Shown here piece after piece: positions 23,627-33,085 of a stretch of 64,000 nt of DNA. Source of the stretch: Strigops habroptila (lineage: Eukaryota > Chordata > Aves > Psittaciformes > Psittacidae); contig NC_044301.2 of the NCBI RefSeq assembly GCF_004027225.2, positions 21,380,668-21,444,667 on the forward strand. The letters are read 5' to 3'. Under the pieces are notes generated by a model that worked only from the letters and a program-made list of their open reading frames with translations, had not been told where the DNA came from and ran no database searches. Numbering within the stretch: position 1 is the stretch's first letter; each line of letters begins with the position of its first letter. Made by a program: the position numbers and the translations under genes.

Positions 23627-24619
23627 TTAAAAATCATGAGACCGTCTGGCTTGTGCGAACCGGTCCGTTGAGGAAGCCACCCATAGCGGCACTACCAGCT
23701 TGTCGGCTCTCCGGTTGCCTTCCGCTAAGCCTTCGATTATTCCTGTGTGACTCCGAATATGGGTGATAAAATATTCACATTGTCTTTCTGACAGCAATAG
23801 CCACAACCTCCAAAATAGTTTGTACAATACCTCATCGTTTATCTCTTTCAGCAATGCTCGTTCTATACTTGATACAACTCCTACTACATACAGTGAATCA
23901 CAAACAACACTGACTGGTGGTGTCTTCCATCGAGCAAACACTTCTACCATGGCTCGCAACTCCAAATGTTGTGTGGAGCCTTGACAGTCTGTTAAAACTA
24001 CATCATGCCATTGCCCGTTGGCCTGCCACGTGATGGCAGCCTTTTGAGATCTTCCTCCTGTGTCTGTAAAGACTGTAGCACTGTCTACCGGATGTGCAGA
24101 GCGTCTAGGTCGCTCTTCTATTTGACAGGAATGTAGTACACTAAAAAACTTGTGTGGTGGATAGTGCACCTTCACTTCACCCGAATAATCCAGCAACGCC
24201 ACTTGCAATAAAATACACTGGCGCAAAGCCCAAGCTAAATATTCTGCCACTAAAGGTATTATGATAAAAGATGGTTCTTTCCCTGCTATTTCAACAATTC
24301 GATTTCGCCCCCTCATGATTAATTGTGCTAGCGCCTCCATTCGTGTTGTAACTGTCCGCTTTGACTGTGCCGATAGAAACACCCACTCTAATAACCGCAA
24401 AGGATCTCTTCCAGGAATCCATTGCAGTATTACAGCAAAAGGGTGCTGCTCACTATTGATTATTGCTAAACCTATCCCATAATCAGGGTTCCAGCAATGG
24501 GTGTAGGCTTTACTAATTTTTATGCTAATCTGCTGTAAAGCCTCTTTGGCCTCATTTGTCAACATCCGGGGTGCGTTTGCACCACCTCCTCCCCTGAGTA
24601 ACCTCATCAGAGGTGCCAA
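23627..24619 (-). pseudogene. ALV-like RT thumb/connection and RNase H (330 codons open)
   Basis: A long minus-strand frame covering the end of reverse transcriptase and all of RNase H. RNase H acidic residues are visible in TVFTDTGGRSQ, QHLELRAMVEVF, VVCDSLYVVGV and GNRRADKL. The degree of openness fits a young insertion. A frame change near 24610 separates it from the upstream reverse transcriptase. Confidence 0.88.
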
Positions 24620-25325
24620 CTCCTCATTGGTAATACCACATAGGTCCTCAACCGGTTTAAATCTCCTAACAATTTTTGTACATCATTTAAGGTGTGGATC
24701 TCTGTCCGGAGTTCCACCTTTTGAGGTCGAACAACTGTTTTGTCGATTTCCCAGCCAAGATACTTCCATACTTCTGTTTTTTGTATTTTTTCAGGGGCCA
24801 ATTGTAGCCCGTTTGACTGCAACACATTTTGTAATTCAACAATCAATTGGTCTCCATTCAGCTGTTTTCCGGCTATCAAAATGTCATCCATGTAATGATA
24901 AATAAGCAAGTCTGGATGCGCTTCACGTACCGGAGTAAGTGCCCAGGCCACGTAAACCTGGCACATGGTTGGTGAATTTTTCATGCCCTGCGGTAACACT
25001 ACCCAGTGGTACCTTTTCATAGGTTCACTTTTGTTTACGCTCGGTACAGAAAAAGCGAATTTCTGATAATCTTCTGGATGCAGGGGAATGGTAAAAAAGC
25101 AATCTTTTAAATCGATAATTAAAATGTCCCAATTTTTCGGAATCATATTTGGGGAGGGTAATCCAGGCTGTAACGCCCCCATATCCTCCATGACCTCATT
25201 AATTTTTCTCAGATCATGCAATAGGCGCCATTTGCCACTTCTCTTTGGAGTTGTAAAAATTGGGGTATTCCAAGGGCTTGTGGTCGGTTTAATGTGACCT
25301 TTCTCTAATTGCTCCTGTCCCTTTC
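24607..25325 (-). pseudogene. ALV-like reverse transcriptase palm/fingers
   Basis: The minus-strand frame contains GKWRLLHDLRKIN (about 25200-25240), LIIDLKDCFFTIPLHPED (first catalytic Asp) and the intact YHYMDDILIAG active-site box (about 24880-24912). The frame starts after a junction with a foreign gag fragment at about 25310-25325; the N-terminal reverse transcriptase codons and the protease are missing. Confidence 0.9.
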
Positions 25326-25990
25326 CAAAGCTAAAATTAAGGGATCTGGCAGAGCTCTCTTAATTCCACATTCCTTCTGCCACTCCTGCTGGTTTCTTAA
25401 CGTGAAAAACATATCTGCATACATTACTTTGCTCTGTTGATATCCCATTATTAATTTTACACACACACACAAGGGATCCCACAAACACACTCCACACAAC
25501 TACAATACCTAAAACACAAACAAAATCCAATTAGACAAACAACTATTAAGGACACAATCACAACATACAGTGCAGCCTTAACCATATTATATCGTCAACA
25601 CCAAAATCGTTACCGTGATAATCCACAAAACTAGGTCAAATACCAGCAAGTCACAAACAGAAACAAATCCAAATGTATACCAATCAAGCGCTAGCAGCCG
25701 GGTATACGCCTTTACCTACGAGATTTCTATATCTCGATTTACAGAAGGCTCCAAACAAAAGGTTAACCCACCAAAATCCAAACTTCAAACAGACTCCCGT
25801 GCAGGACGTCTCCTACGACTTACGGAATGTTAACCAAAACAAAACAATATTTACAAAAGAATACTTTCTTAAAGATGGTCCTTGGCTGCTCCCACAGTGA
25901 TCCGAGTGAGTCGAGGGGTCCCTCCGGGAAAATTCCCCGGGGGCCCTAGGGAGCCCTGTTCTCAGCGGGTCCTGCAGCCGAGCAGAGAGG

Positions 25991-26008
25991 GTCCCATCTG
26001 GGTCGCCA
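25991..26008 (-). other. Primer-binding site of the second retrovirus
   Basis: Minus-strand TGGCGACCCAGATGGGAC, 3 bp after the LTR end. It starts TGG like every tRNA-derived site; I cannot name the tRNA with confidence. Confidence 0.65.
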
Positions 26009-26011
26009 AAC

Positions 26012-26396
26012 TGATTCGTAGAACTCGTTAAGAACTTGCCAACTTAATTAGTTCGGTAACACTGCTGGCATAAATGAGTGATTTCTCCTTGTCCTTCTAC
26101 TTATCAGTTAACTTTGCTACATCACCTCCTGAACATCTGCTTAGTTTCAGCTGCTCCTTAGCTACAATCCTGTTTTGGCTACAATAAATTTTGTGCGAAG
26201 GCCATAAGGTTCCACAACTATGTCAGCTACAACGATTCATCTTAGACAAGGACCCTTATTGTGTTCTTTTGGTCGGGCCCTTTTTAGGTTTGGAAAGTTT
26301 TGTTGTTATATACAAAGCCACCAAGCTTAAAGTTACTTAGAACTAAATTTTCTTATTTACAAAAGATTATATTTCATTTTGTACTTCCTTGTCTCA
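26012..26396 (-). mobile_element. LTR of the second retrovirus
   Basis: 385 bp with TG...CA ends on the minus strand, a TATA-like TTTGTATATAAC (about 26303-26314), and internal viral sequence on both sides. Distinct from the flanking ALV-like LTRs and from the LTR at 12000-12600. Confidence 0.75.
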
Positions 26397-26410
26397 AATC
26401 CCCCTTTTTT

Positions 26411-27289
26411 CTATCCTTTTGCAAATTCTTTTGCAATTTTTTTTTTTTTTTTTTCACTAATGCATTCTGAATAATCCCTCTCCATCGTCCTGTTGGGTCC
26501 CCGTCAGTTTTAGCAGTTTCATCTCTTGCCTCCCCCCACCCCCTGGAGCTTCCCGCAGCTTGCTATCGCGCCCTCCTCCTCCCCCCTGTGTTCTTCTCGA
26601 GCGATCTTATCTCTTTCCAAGTCCTCCAACTTTTGAAGCAGTTTCTGTGCCCAGTCCAGTTCCCTGTGGGGCTCGAGCGTGGATGATTTTCACGGAGACG
26701 TTGGTGGGGGAGGCATGGATGGAGGGAGAGGTGGAAAAAGCGATGGCTGGCTCTTGGAGTGAGATGGGTTGGGTGGGACGGGCAGCGGCTCTCCCCTGGG
26801 TGGCTTTTCTACGAAAGGGTCAGGAGGCAGCGGTACGGACCAGGATTCATTCACTTCCATCCCCTCGTTTTTCTGGGGATCCATCTCGTCCTCTGTCGGA
26901 GATGCCGACGGGGCAGCGGGGGAAGGGACAGGGAGCCGATCGAAAACTTTGATCTTAGACGATGGGGGCTGTAAAGCTATAAAAGCTCCGGCAGCGGCTG
27001 ATCACACTGCCCTCATCGCTTGAAGGGTCATTAGAATCAGATTCCAAGTTGTTGCTAGTCCCTTAGCTTCTTTCTTGCCGTCGCTTACGGCATCCCATAA
27101 CCATTCCCCAACCTCTTCCCAAGTTTCGACCTTAAAAGCGGCCTGTGGATCTGGGAGGAACCCGTTCTCTTGGCACCATATTAATAGTTTTCGGAGCACA
27201 AGCTCATCGTGTTTAATTCCTCTCTTAGAGAGTATATGTAGGAGCAGTTTCACAATCGCACTTTCTTCCTTTGTTACACTCTGCCCCAT
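26411..27289 (-). pseudogene. ALV/beta-like gag: matrix, proline-rich and coiled-coil part
   Basis: Starts with MGQSVTKEES at 27289: Met-Gly with a Ser/Thr context, a myristoylation signal for membrane targeting. A helical matrix domain follows with LRKLLIWCQENGFLPDP and WEEVGEWLWDAV (to about 27050). A proline-rich part (about 26884-26690, PPLPPSMPPPPTSP) and a short coiled-coil-like LLQKLEDLERDKIAREEH (about 26640-26587) come next. An 18-bp A run on the coding strand (26437-26454) interrupts the frame shortly before the foreign block. No capsid or nucleocapsid follows. Confidence 0.82.
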
Positions 27290-27448
27290 CTCTTATTACC
27301 AGCTGCTCACCTCTAAGGGTGTCCCGTTGCAACATACATTCTTTTTCTTCACGGACCGTCCTCCGATCCGTCCCGACTCCAGTCCCGCTGGCTCGGCTCT
27401 CCAGCCGGTCCTCTCCTTCGGGGTTGCTCCTGGTACTATCATATGACG

Positions 27449-27466
27449 ATCATGTCGGGGTCACCA
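27449..27466 (-). other. Primer-binding site, tRNA-Trp type
   Basis: Minus-strand TGGTGACCCCGACATGAT, two bases after the 5' LTR end. It matches the tRNA-Trp site of avian leukosis/sarcoma viruses with one G-to-A change. This supports the alpharetrovirus-like assignment. Confidence 0.88.
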
Positions 27467-27468
27467 AC

Positions 27469-27865
27469 TGAGGAGAGACGACAATGGACCCTACATGATT
27501 CAATGTGAATCAAGCAGAAGCCTCTTTATTGTTCCCACGATGCCTTTATATACAGAGTTTTCTATCTCTACATACGGTCACGCGCCCTTTGATTGGTAGG
27601 AGCCCTCTTGCACGAGGCAATCACGTGGCTCGGTAAGTGTCCTTATTGGTTCATCTAATTCCTGGTGTTCTTCCCATGTATCCGACTGCAGATGTTTTCT
27701 TCCTCTTATCTTCTTCTTGGTATGCGGCTACGTGTTTAGGAGAAGCTCTCCGATGGCTGGTTCACATCCTCTTATCTTCTTCTTGGTATGCGGCTGCATG
27801 CTTAGAAGAGGCCCTCATACAGCTGGCTCATCACATGCCCGCTGTCCTCCAAATACCACCCCACA
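27469..27865 (-). mobile_element. 5' LTR of ALV-like provirus (66-bp internal duplication)
   Basis: 397 bp, same ends as the 3' LTR. It has an extra 66-bp copy around 27729-27794, a diverged tandem duplication of the part containing CTTCTTGGTATGCGGCT. Target duplication GAAAGG follows at 27866-27871. Confidence 0.93.
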
Positions 27866-28526
27866 GAAAGGGATGTTAGATTCTATATACAAACAAGCCT
27901 GTGGACAGTGCTGAAATCTGTAGCTGTATTCCACAGGCCTCTCAAAAAACCATGAATGATGATGAAGTCAGGCAGAAGAGAGGAAAAGCCAGCACAGCTC
28001 TGGGGGATTAAAGCAGAATGTCTGGGATGAAAGAGATACCTGACTTCAAATAAAAACAAACATGTACCATGCAGTTGCCATCGTTCTTCCACAGGGCTGT
28101 GAATCAGGGATGCCTGTCCTGGGTTCAGCCGTAACAGGTTTTTTTCTCCTTCTTAGTAGCTGGTGCAGTGCTGTGTTTTCGACTTTAGCCTGAGAACAAT
28201 GCTGATAGCACACCGATGGTTTTAGTTGTTGCTAAGTAATGTTTACTCCGATCAAGGACTTTTTCAGACTCATGCTCTGCCAGTAATGAGGGGCACAGGA
28301 AGCCAGGAGGAAGCAGAGACAGGACACCTGACCCAAACTAGCCAAAGGGGTATTCCATACCACAGCACATCACGCCCAGTATATAAACTGGGGGGAGTTA
28401 CCCGGAAGGCCCAGATCACTGCTCAGATTGGGCTGGGTATCATGAGGCAGGTGGTGAGCAACTGTATTCTCTCCCCTTGTTATTTCCCTTATCGTTATTA
28501 TTTTCCCCGAGGCTGGACAGTCATGA

Positions 28527-28826
28527 GTGGCAGAGTGTGTGGGATCGTATGGGCTGTTAAAAACTACACTGAGAGCAATGGGTGGTGGGACTTTCAAACA
28601 CTGGGATACACATTTACCAAAAGCCACCTGGTTGGTCAACAGTAGGGGATCTGCCAACAGGGCTGGCCCAGCCCAATCAGAACTTTTACCTTCCGTAGAG
28701 GGGGATAAAGTTCCTGTGGTGCACATAAAGAATTTGTTGGGGAAGACAGTCTGGGTTATTCCTGCTTCGGGTAATGGCAAACCCACTTGTGGGGTTGCTT
28801 TTGCTCAGGATATGCTTGGTGGGTAA
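28527..28826 (+). pseudogene. ERVL-type integrase C-terminal fragment
   Basis: The frame contains GLLKTTLRAMGGGTFKHWDT and VPVVHIKNLLGKTVWVIPAS, nearly identical to the integrase end of the provirus at 37692-43139. The catalytic core is not present. Confidence 0.88.
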
Positions 28827-29199
28827 TGCAGGAAGATGGGGAACTCCAATGTGTACCTCAAGAGGATTTAATTTTGGGGGAAAACAGCCAATGAACTCAA
28901 TTGTACGCTGTTGCCTGCTCTATAACACTTTTATAGCCCACCAGCTAGATATCTTCAGGTCACCAGCAACTGACCCTGACTTCCCTCCGATCATCACCCC
29001 AACAAAGAATGAATTTTGAGGAAACCAGACAAGCTCAGCAGTGACCAGATGAGTTTGGCGGTGTTGTCAGCATGCAACAATCCAACACTACACATCGTCC
29101 CTCCTGCCCTGAAGGACTGTTACAAGAGACGGAGCCTGACATCATGGACTGGATGAATTCAGTAACTTTATAGGGATTGGTCCATGAACTAAGGAATGA

Positions 29200-29243
29200 T
29201 ATCTCTCTCTCTTTGTGTGTGTGTATATATGTGTATATATATA
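29200..29243 (+). repeat. (CT)n-(GT)n-(AT)n simple repeat in ERVL-type 3' region
   Basis: A compound microsatellite located between integrase and the 3' LTR. The same compound repeat is present at the equivalent place in the minus-strand copy (38337-38416), so it is part of the element. Confidence 0.9.
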
Positions 29244-29321
29244 TGAGACAAAAAGCAATGGTGCATTTTAAGATATGGGATCTGAGCATGACGCGAATGG
29301 TATGGAATAAGGGGTGGATAC

Positions 29322-29895
29322 TGTCCTGGGTTCAGCTGTAGCCATCTTTTTTTCTCCTTCTTAGAGCTGGTGCAGTGCTGTGTTTTCGACTTTAGTCTGA
29401 GAACAACACTGACAACATACCGGTGCTTTTAGTTGTTGCTAAGTAATGTTTACTCTGACCAAGGACTTTTTCAGTCTCATGCTCTGCCAGGGAGGAGGGG
29501 CACAGGAAGCCGGGAGGAAGCAGAGACAGGACACCTGACCCAAACTAGCCAAAGGGGTATTCCATACCACGGCATGTCATGCCCAGTATATAAACTGGGG
29601 GGAGTTACCCGGAAGGCCTAGATCACTGCTCGTGTAGGGCTGGGTATCGGTCGGCAGGTGGTGAGCAATTGTATCCTCTCCCCTTGTTATTTCTCTTATC
29701 ATTATTATTATTGGTGGTGGTAGTAGTAATTTTGTATTATACCTTAGTTACTGGACTGCTCTTATCTCAACCCGTGGGAGTTACATTCTTCCGATTCTCC
29801 TCCCCATCCCTCCAGGAGTGGGGGAGGGGAAGAAGCAGGGGAGTGAGTGAGCGGCTGCGTGGTTCTGAGTTACCGGCTGGGCTTAAACCACAACA
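29322..29895 (+). mobile_element. 3' LTR of deleted ERVL-type provirus
   Basis: 574 bp from TGTCCTGGGTTCAGCTGTAG to AAACCACAACA. A TATA-like AGTATATAAACTGG lies near 29585-29598. Confidence 0.92.
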
Positions 29896-29900
29896 ATGCC

Positions 29901-30636
29901 GCATGCATTCGACGCCACACTGACTCCACAGGCACCATGCTGGTGCCCTGTTCACGTGGGTAACATGGCAGAATGAAACCCCAGCACCCAAAGCACTGAA
30001 GCAACTGTGACATGAGCACAAGAGTGTGGTCAGGCATCTGGTGGATACCGGGGAGGCTGGCCCATGGTGACTGACCAACCAGTGGGCAGCCAGCGGTGCA
30101 TGGTGTTCATCAAACCCTCCTGTGTGCCTCAGCCAGGGCTGGTGAGGGGCAGTGAGTTTTTAGAAGCTGCTGAGTGTTTTTGGAGAGCAATTCTGTTGGG
30201 ATCTGAGAGCAGACTGGCACTGGAGCTGGCTGCCAGGGGGACAGGAGCCAACTGGACCCTCTGCGGAGCCTGAGGTATGCATCAGCTGTTCACAGCTGCT
30301 TCACCTCCATTTTTCACAGTTTAAGCATTTGCCTGGCATCTCCATCAGCTCACAAATCAGGCCACCTCACTTTCTGATCCCTTCCCCACGTCCAAACTGA
30401 ATTTTTATCACCTCGGAAAAATAATGTTAAATCTGTGTGCATGGCCTTTCCTCACCTCCCCATCCTCCTTACACCTTTGTCACCAGGTAAAGGGGCTCCC
30501 CAACTCCCTCACCCCTCAAACTGTTCAGTACTCCTGGTCTCCAAATTACCCACATCCAGGGTACTGGTTTTCTTAAGGTGTATGCCATTTTTTTCACTTA
30601 ATTAAAAACCACTGTCAATTCTCTTTCCACAATTTT
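29901..30636. other. Gene-free stretch
   Basis: 736 bp of single-copy-looking sequence between the ERVL-type provirus and a CR1 tail. No gene or element recognised. Confidence 0.5.
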
Positions 30637-30947
30637 TACAAGGGCATGTAGGGACAGGACAAGGGGGAATGGCTTTAAATTGACAGGGGGAGATTGAGAT
30701 GAGATTTTAGGAAGACCCGGCAAGTATGTTTTAATCCCTGTGAGGGTGCTGAGGTGCTGGCACAGGTTGCCCAGAGAAGCTGTGGCTGCCCCATCCCTGG
30801 CAGTGTTCAAGGCCAGGTTGGACGGGGCTTGGAGCAACCTAGTCTAGTGGACGGTGCCCCTGCCCATAGCAGGGGTTGGAACTAGATTAGCTTTAAGAAG
30901 GTCCTTTACAACCCAAACCAGTCTGCGACTCTATGATTCTATTATTT
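30637..30947 (+). mobile_element. CR1 LINE 3' fragment
   Basis: AGGGACAGGACAAGGGGGAA through CATAGCAGGGGTTGGAACTA to CGACTCTATGATTCTATTA. 5'-truncated and more diverged than the other copies. Confidence 0.9.
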
Positions 30948-31019
30948 GCATTCTGTTTGTTTAGAAATATCCGCTTCTTCATTTGGGACAACGCAGAGCA
31001 ATTTGCTTAGATCATAAAC

Positions 31020-32280
31020 TCTCCGCACCGTGTTTCAGGCAGTGACAACCCCTGTCCCGCGGCCGCAGTCCCCTCAACGCCGCGCACTCTCCCAGAAGCC
31101 GCCTCCGCCCCCTTCTAGACGCCTCCGCCCCCTTCTAGACGCTTCCGCACCCCCCGCCGCCACCGCGGCGGCTCTCCAACCGGCAGCCCCCCAGCCCTCC
31201 GCCTCCTTGTTCCGCATGCGCAGTGCGGCGCTGACGGCGGCGGCTGGTTCATCGTGCCTCCCCGCCCGCCGAGGCGCATGCGCGGGCCGGCAGCACTCGT
31301 ATTCCCTGTGCCGTTCTACACCCCACCCACTTTCTCTCGGCGGCCGCGCAGGCGCAGGGTGGTGCCTGAGGAGGCTGTTGGGCGCGTTCCGTTGGCAGCA
31401 GCTGGTTCCTGTCAGCGGTGGCGGAGCCCTCGGCCTGGCCCGACCCGGCCATATTTGTGGCCCCGACGGGCGGAGCGCTGTGCTCTTGCCTGCCGGCGTC
31501 TCCCCTCCTCATCTCGGGGCGGCGGAGGCAGCAGCGCCCCCCTCTCGGCCAGGTCCTCTCCTCCCGCCGCCTCCCTCGCCCCTGCCGGGCCGTGGAGCTG
31601 CGATGCCCTCGGACTTCATCTCTCTGCTCAGCGCCGATCTCGACCTCGAGTCCCCCAAATCCCTCTACTCCAAGGGTGAGTGTGGCACCGGGCCGGGAGG
31701 CTGGGGGTGCGCCGTGCCCGCGCCATTAACCGTCGTTAACGGCTGGCCTTGCTTCCCTCCAGGCGACGGCGGGGTGCTTCGCCCGCCCCAAACCACCATC
31801 CCCCCCCTCCGCTGCCGGCTTATGGGTCGCACCGGGATGCTCGATCCGAGCCCGGCTCCCCCGGCCGCATTCCTGGCCTGGCCGCGGTGGCCTCAAGAAT
31901 GTGTCCTGACAGGTTTCTGTGTTCGGGGCCCGGCGGCGGCCCCCGTGAGAGCGGCGCCGCAGCGGGGGGCTTTCCCCCTCTTTCTTTCTTTCTTCCTTCC
32001 CTTCCCGATCCCTGCTTCCCCGCTGGTGCTGGCCGGGAGTGCGGCCGCGGCCCCGCTCGCCGCCCAGTTAACCTCGCTGTTTGGCGGCGCATCCCTAGGG
32101 GTGCGGCTGGGGCCCGGCGCTGCCGCGGGGGGCGGGGGTGGCCGCTTCGGCCTGGAGCCTGGAGCGCGAAGTAACGGGGCGTCGGCGGCTCCAGGCTTCC
32201 CGAAAGCTGCTTCCGAATTTCGGGAAAGGGCCTCGGTGGAAGCGGTGGCCTCGGAGCGAACCTGAACGCTCTGGTTTGGG
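31020..32280 (+). promoter_or_regulatory. NFAT5: NFAT5 CpG island promoter
   Basis: 1.2 kb of very CpG-rich sequence around the NFAT5 first coding exon. It has no TATA box at a sensible place. Visible elements: an exact 20-bp tandem duplication (GCCTCCGCCCCCTTCTAGAC at 31101-31120 and 31121-31140), each carrying a CCGCCC GC box; three NRF1-like palindromic CpG motifs (GCATGCGCAG at 31214-31223, GCGCATGCGCG at 31274-31284, GCGCAGGCGCAG at 31346-31357); and GGCCATATTTG at 31447-31457, a YY1-like core. This fits a broadly expressed housekeeping-type promoter. The transcription start is not determined. Confidence 0.82.
31603..31675 (+). CDS. NFAT5: NFAT5 exon 1 (coding part): N-terminal export signal
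   Basis: Encodes MPSDFISLLSADLDLESPKS and then LYSK, 24 codons plus one base, ending AAGG|GTGAGT. This is the N terminus of the long isoform (isoform c type) of NFAT5, the Rel-family factor that switches on osmoprotective genes in hypertonic stress. Residues 8-15 (LLSADLDL) are the known leucine-rich nuclear export signal, conserved here. The start codon has a purine at -3. The phase-1 join to exon 2 restores Glu25. The reading frame stays open for a further 191 codons upstream, with in-frame ATGs at 31030 and 31216; I chose 31603 because it begins the conserved protein. Confidence 0.95.
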
Positions 32281-33044
32281 TTAGAAATTGGCCAGGAGCC
32301 CCCGAAAGTGGAGGGCTGGTTTCCAGCCCGGGGGCTCGGAGCATCCCCGGCTGTTCGCTTGTGGAGCAGGGGTAAAACAGCATCACTGGGCCGTGGGAAG
32401 TGGACCCTAAGTGAGAATGTGGGGAATGTTAAAAGTAAATGAACGGAAGGCCTATTTTCATAGAATTTGTGTTTTGAGAAGCACACACTAACCAAGGGTG
32501 TGTATGTTCAGAGAAATGTGTGCCACACAAGTAGTTTGTTGAGCACAGCTGGCAGGGAGCAGCTTTTGGGGGGGGTATGACAGAAGAAATGGACAGTCTT
32601 TTATTACCCTGAAGTGAAGGTACCTAAGCAAAGTTCAATATTCTTACAGGATTTCTGGAACTAATTGCAGTGTGCTCATAACTGAGTTGTGTGTTGTTAG
32701 TGGTGAAGCTACAAGAAATAAAAGGACTTTAACCAAATCAGAGCACACATTTAAAGCTCTCAAAGTGCTCATTGTCTTGCTGTTTAGAGATCTTAGAGCT
32801 ATCACCAGTGTGTAATAGTTTGTAAATTTTGTTAAAGATGTTACTGCAGGGGTTTAAGGCTCTCCTGTTCCCTAACACATATGTGTTCCAGTTGGTTTCA
32901 GTCCTAGTGAGGGCAGCAGAAGGGAAAAGAGTATTTTGAAATAGGGCAGTTTGGTTAAAAAAAAAATAAAAAAAAATACAGGTGCTAATGCCCCATCAAA
33001 GTGACCATTTATTGTATTGGATATTTGAGAAGTGTGCAGAGTTA

Positions 33045-33050
<6 letters not shown>

Positions 33051-33083
<33 letters not shown>
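33051..33083 (+). repeat. A33 run
   Basis: 33 consecutive A in NFAT5 intron 1, with no recognisable retrocopy in front of it. Confidence 0.95.

Positions 33084-33085
<2 letters not shown>

Larger units (their letters stand above)
25318..26410 (-). mobile_element. Inserted block of a second retrovirus: PPT-LTR-PBS-gag
   Basis: On the minus strand the order is polypurine tract (26410-26397, AAAAAAGGGGGATT), LTR (26396-26012, TGAGACAAGG to ACGAATCA), primer site (26008-25991), leader, and a matrix fragment (25499-25318) with MYADMFFTLRNQQEWQKEC. The leader and the matrix peptide resemble the + strand gammaretrovirus-like element at 12600-13200, so the donor was a related virus. This order (3' end of one genome, LTR, 5' start of the next) is not a solo LTR. 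It is flanked on one side by ALV-like gag and on the other by ALV-like pol. Confidence 0.75.
21724..27865 (-). mobile_element. ALV-like (class II) provirus, chimeric, 6-bp TSD
   Basis: A full-length insertion of 6142 bp on the minus strand. LTRs lie at 27469-27865 (5') and 21724-22054 (3'), each with TG...CA ends, and the whole is flanked by the perfect 6-bp target duplication GAAAGG (21718-21723 and 27866-27871). The primer site is of tRNA-Trp type, as in avian leukosis viruses. Order on the minus strand: matrix, proline-rich and coiled-coil gag part, then a foreign block (polypurine tract, LTR, primer site, leader and matrix fragment of a second retrovirus, about 26410-25318), then reverse transcriptase, RNase H, integrase and the env transmembrane part. 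Capsid, nucleocapsid, protease and env surface subunit are absent. The two LTRs differ by four substitutions plus one 66-bp duplication, so the insertion is fairly recent. Confidence 0.9.
28115..29895 (+). mobile_element. Internally deleted ERVL-type provirus with 5-bp TSD
   Basis: 5' LTR from 28115 (TGTCCTGGG) to about 28500, truncated. A short remnant of integrase follows (28527-28826), then a 3' untranslated part, a polypurine-like AATAAGGGGTGGATAC and a full 3' LTR (29322-29895). The perfect 5-bp target duplication ATGCC (28110-28114 and 29896-29900) shows that this is one insertion deleted afterwards or during reverse transcription. Everything from the primer site through gag, protease and reverse transcriptase is gone. 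Confidence 0.92.

Noticed and set aside
26012..26396. A simple solo LTR nested in the ALV-like provirus
   Set aside because: Viral polypurine tract and primer site flank it on both sides, which a solo LTR cannot have.
31030..32265. A 411-codon open frame as a separate gene
   Set aside because: It contains NFAT5 exon 1 in frame and runs through the donor into the intron. The openness comes from the CpG island. Only 31603-31675 is supported as coding.
31820..32495. Long minus-strand frames (188 and 200 codons)
   Set aside because: GC-rich antisense sequence of the same CpG island, with no recognisable domain.
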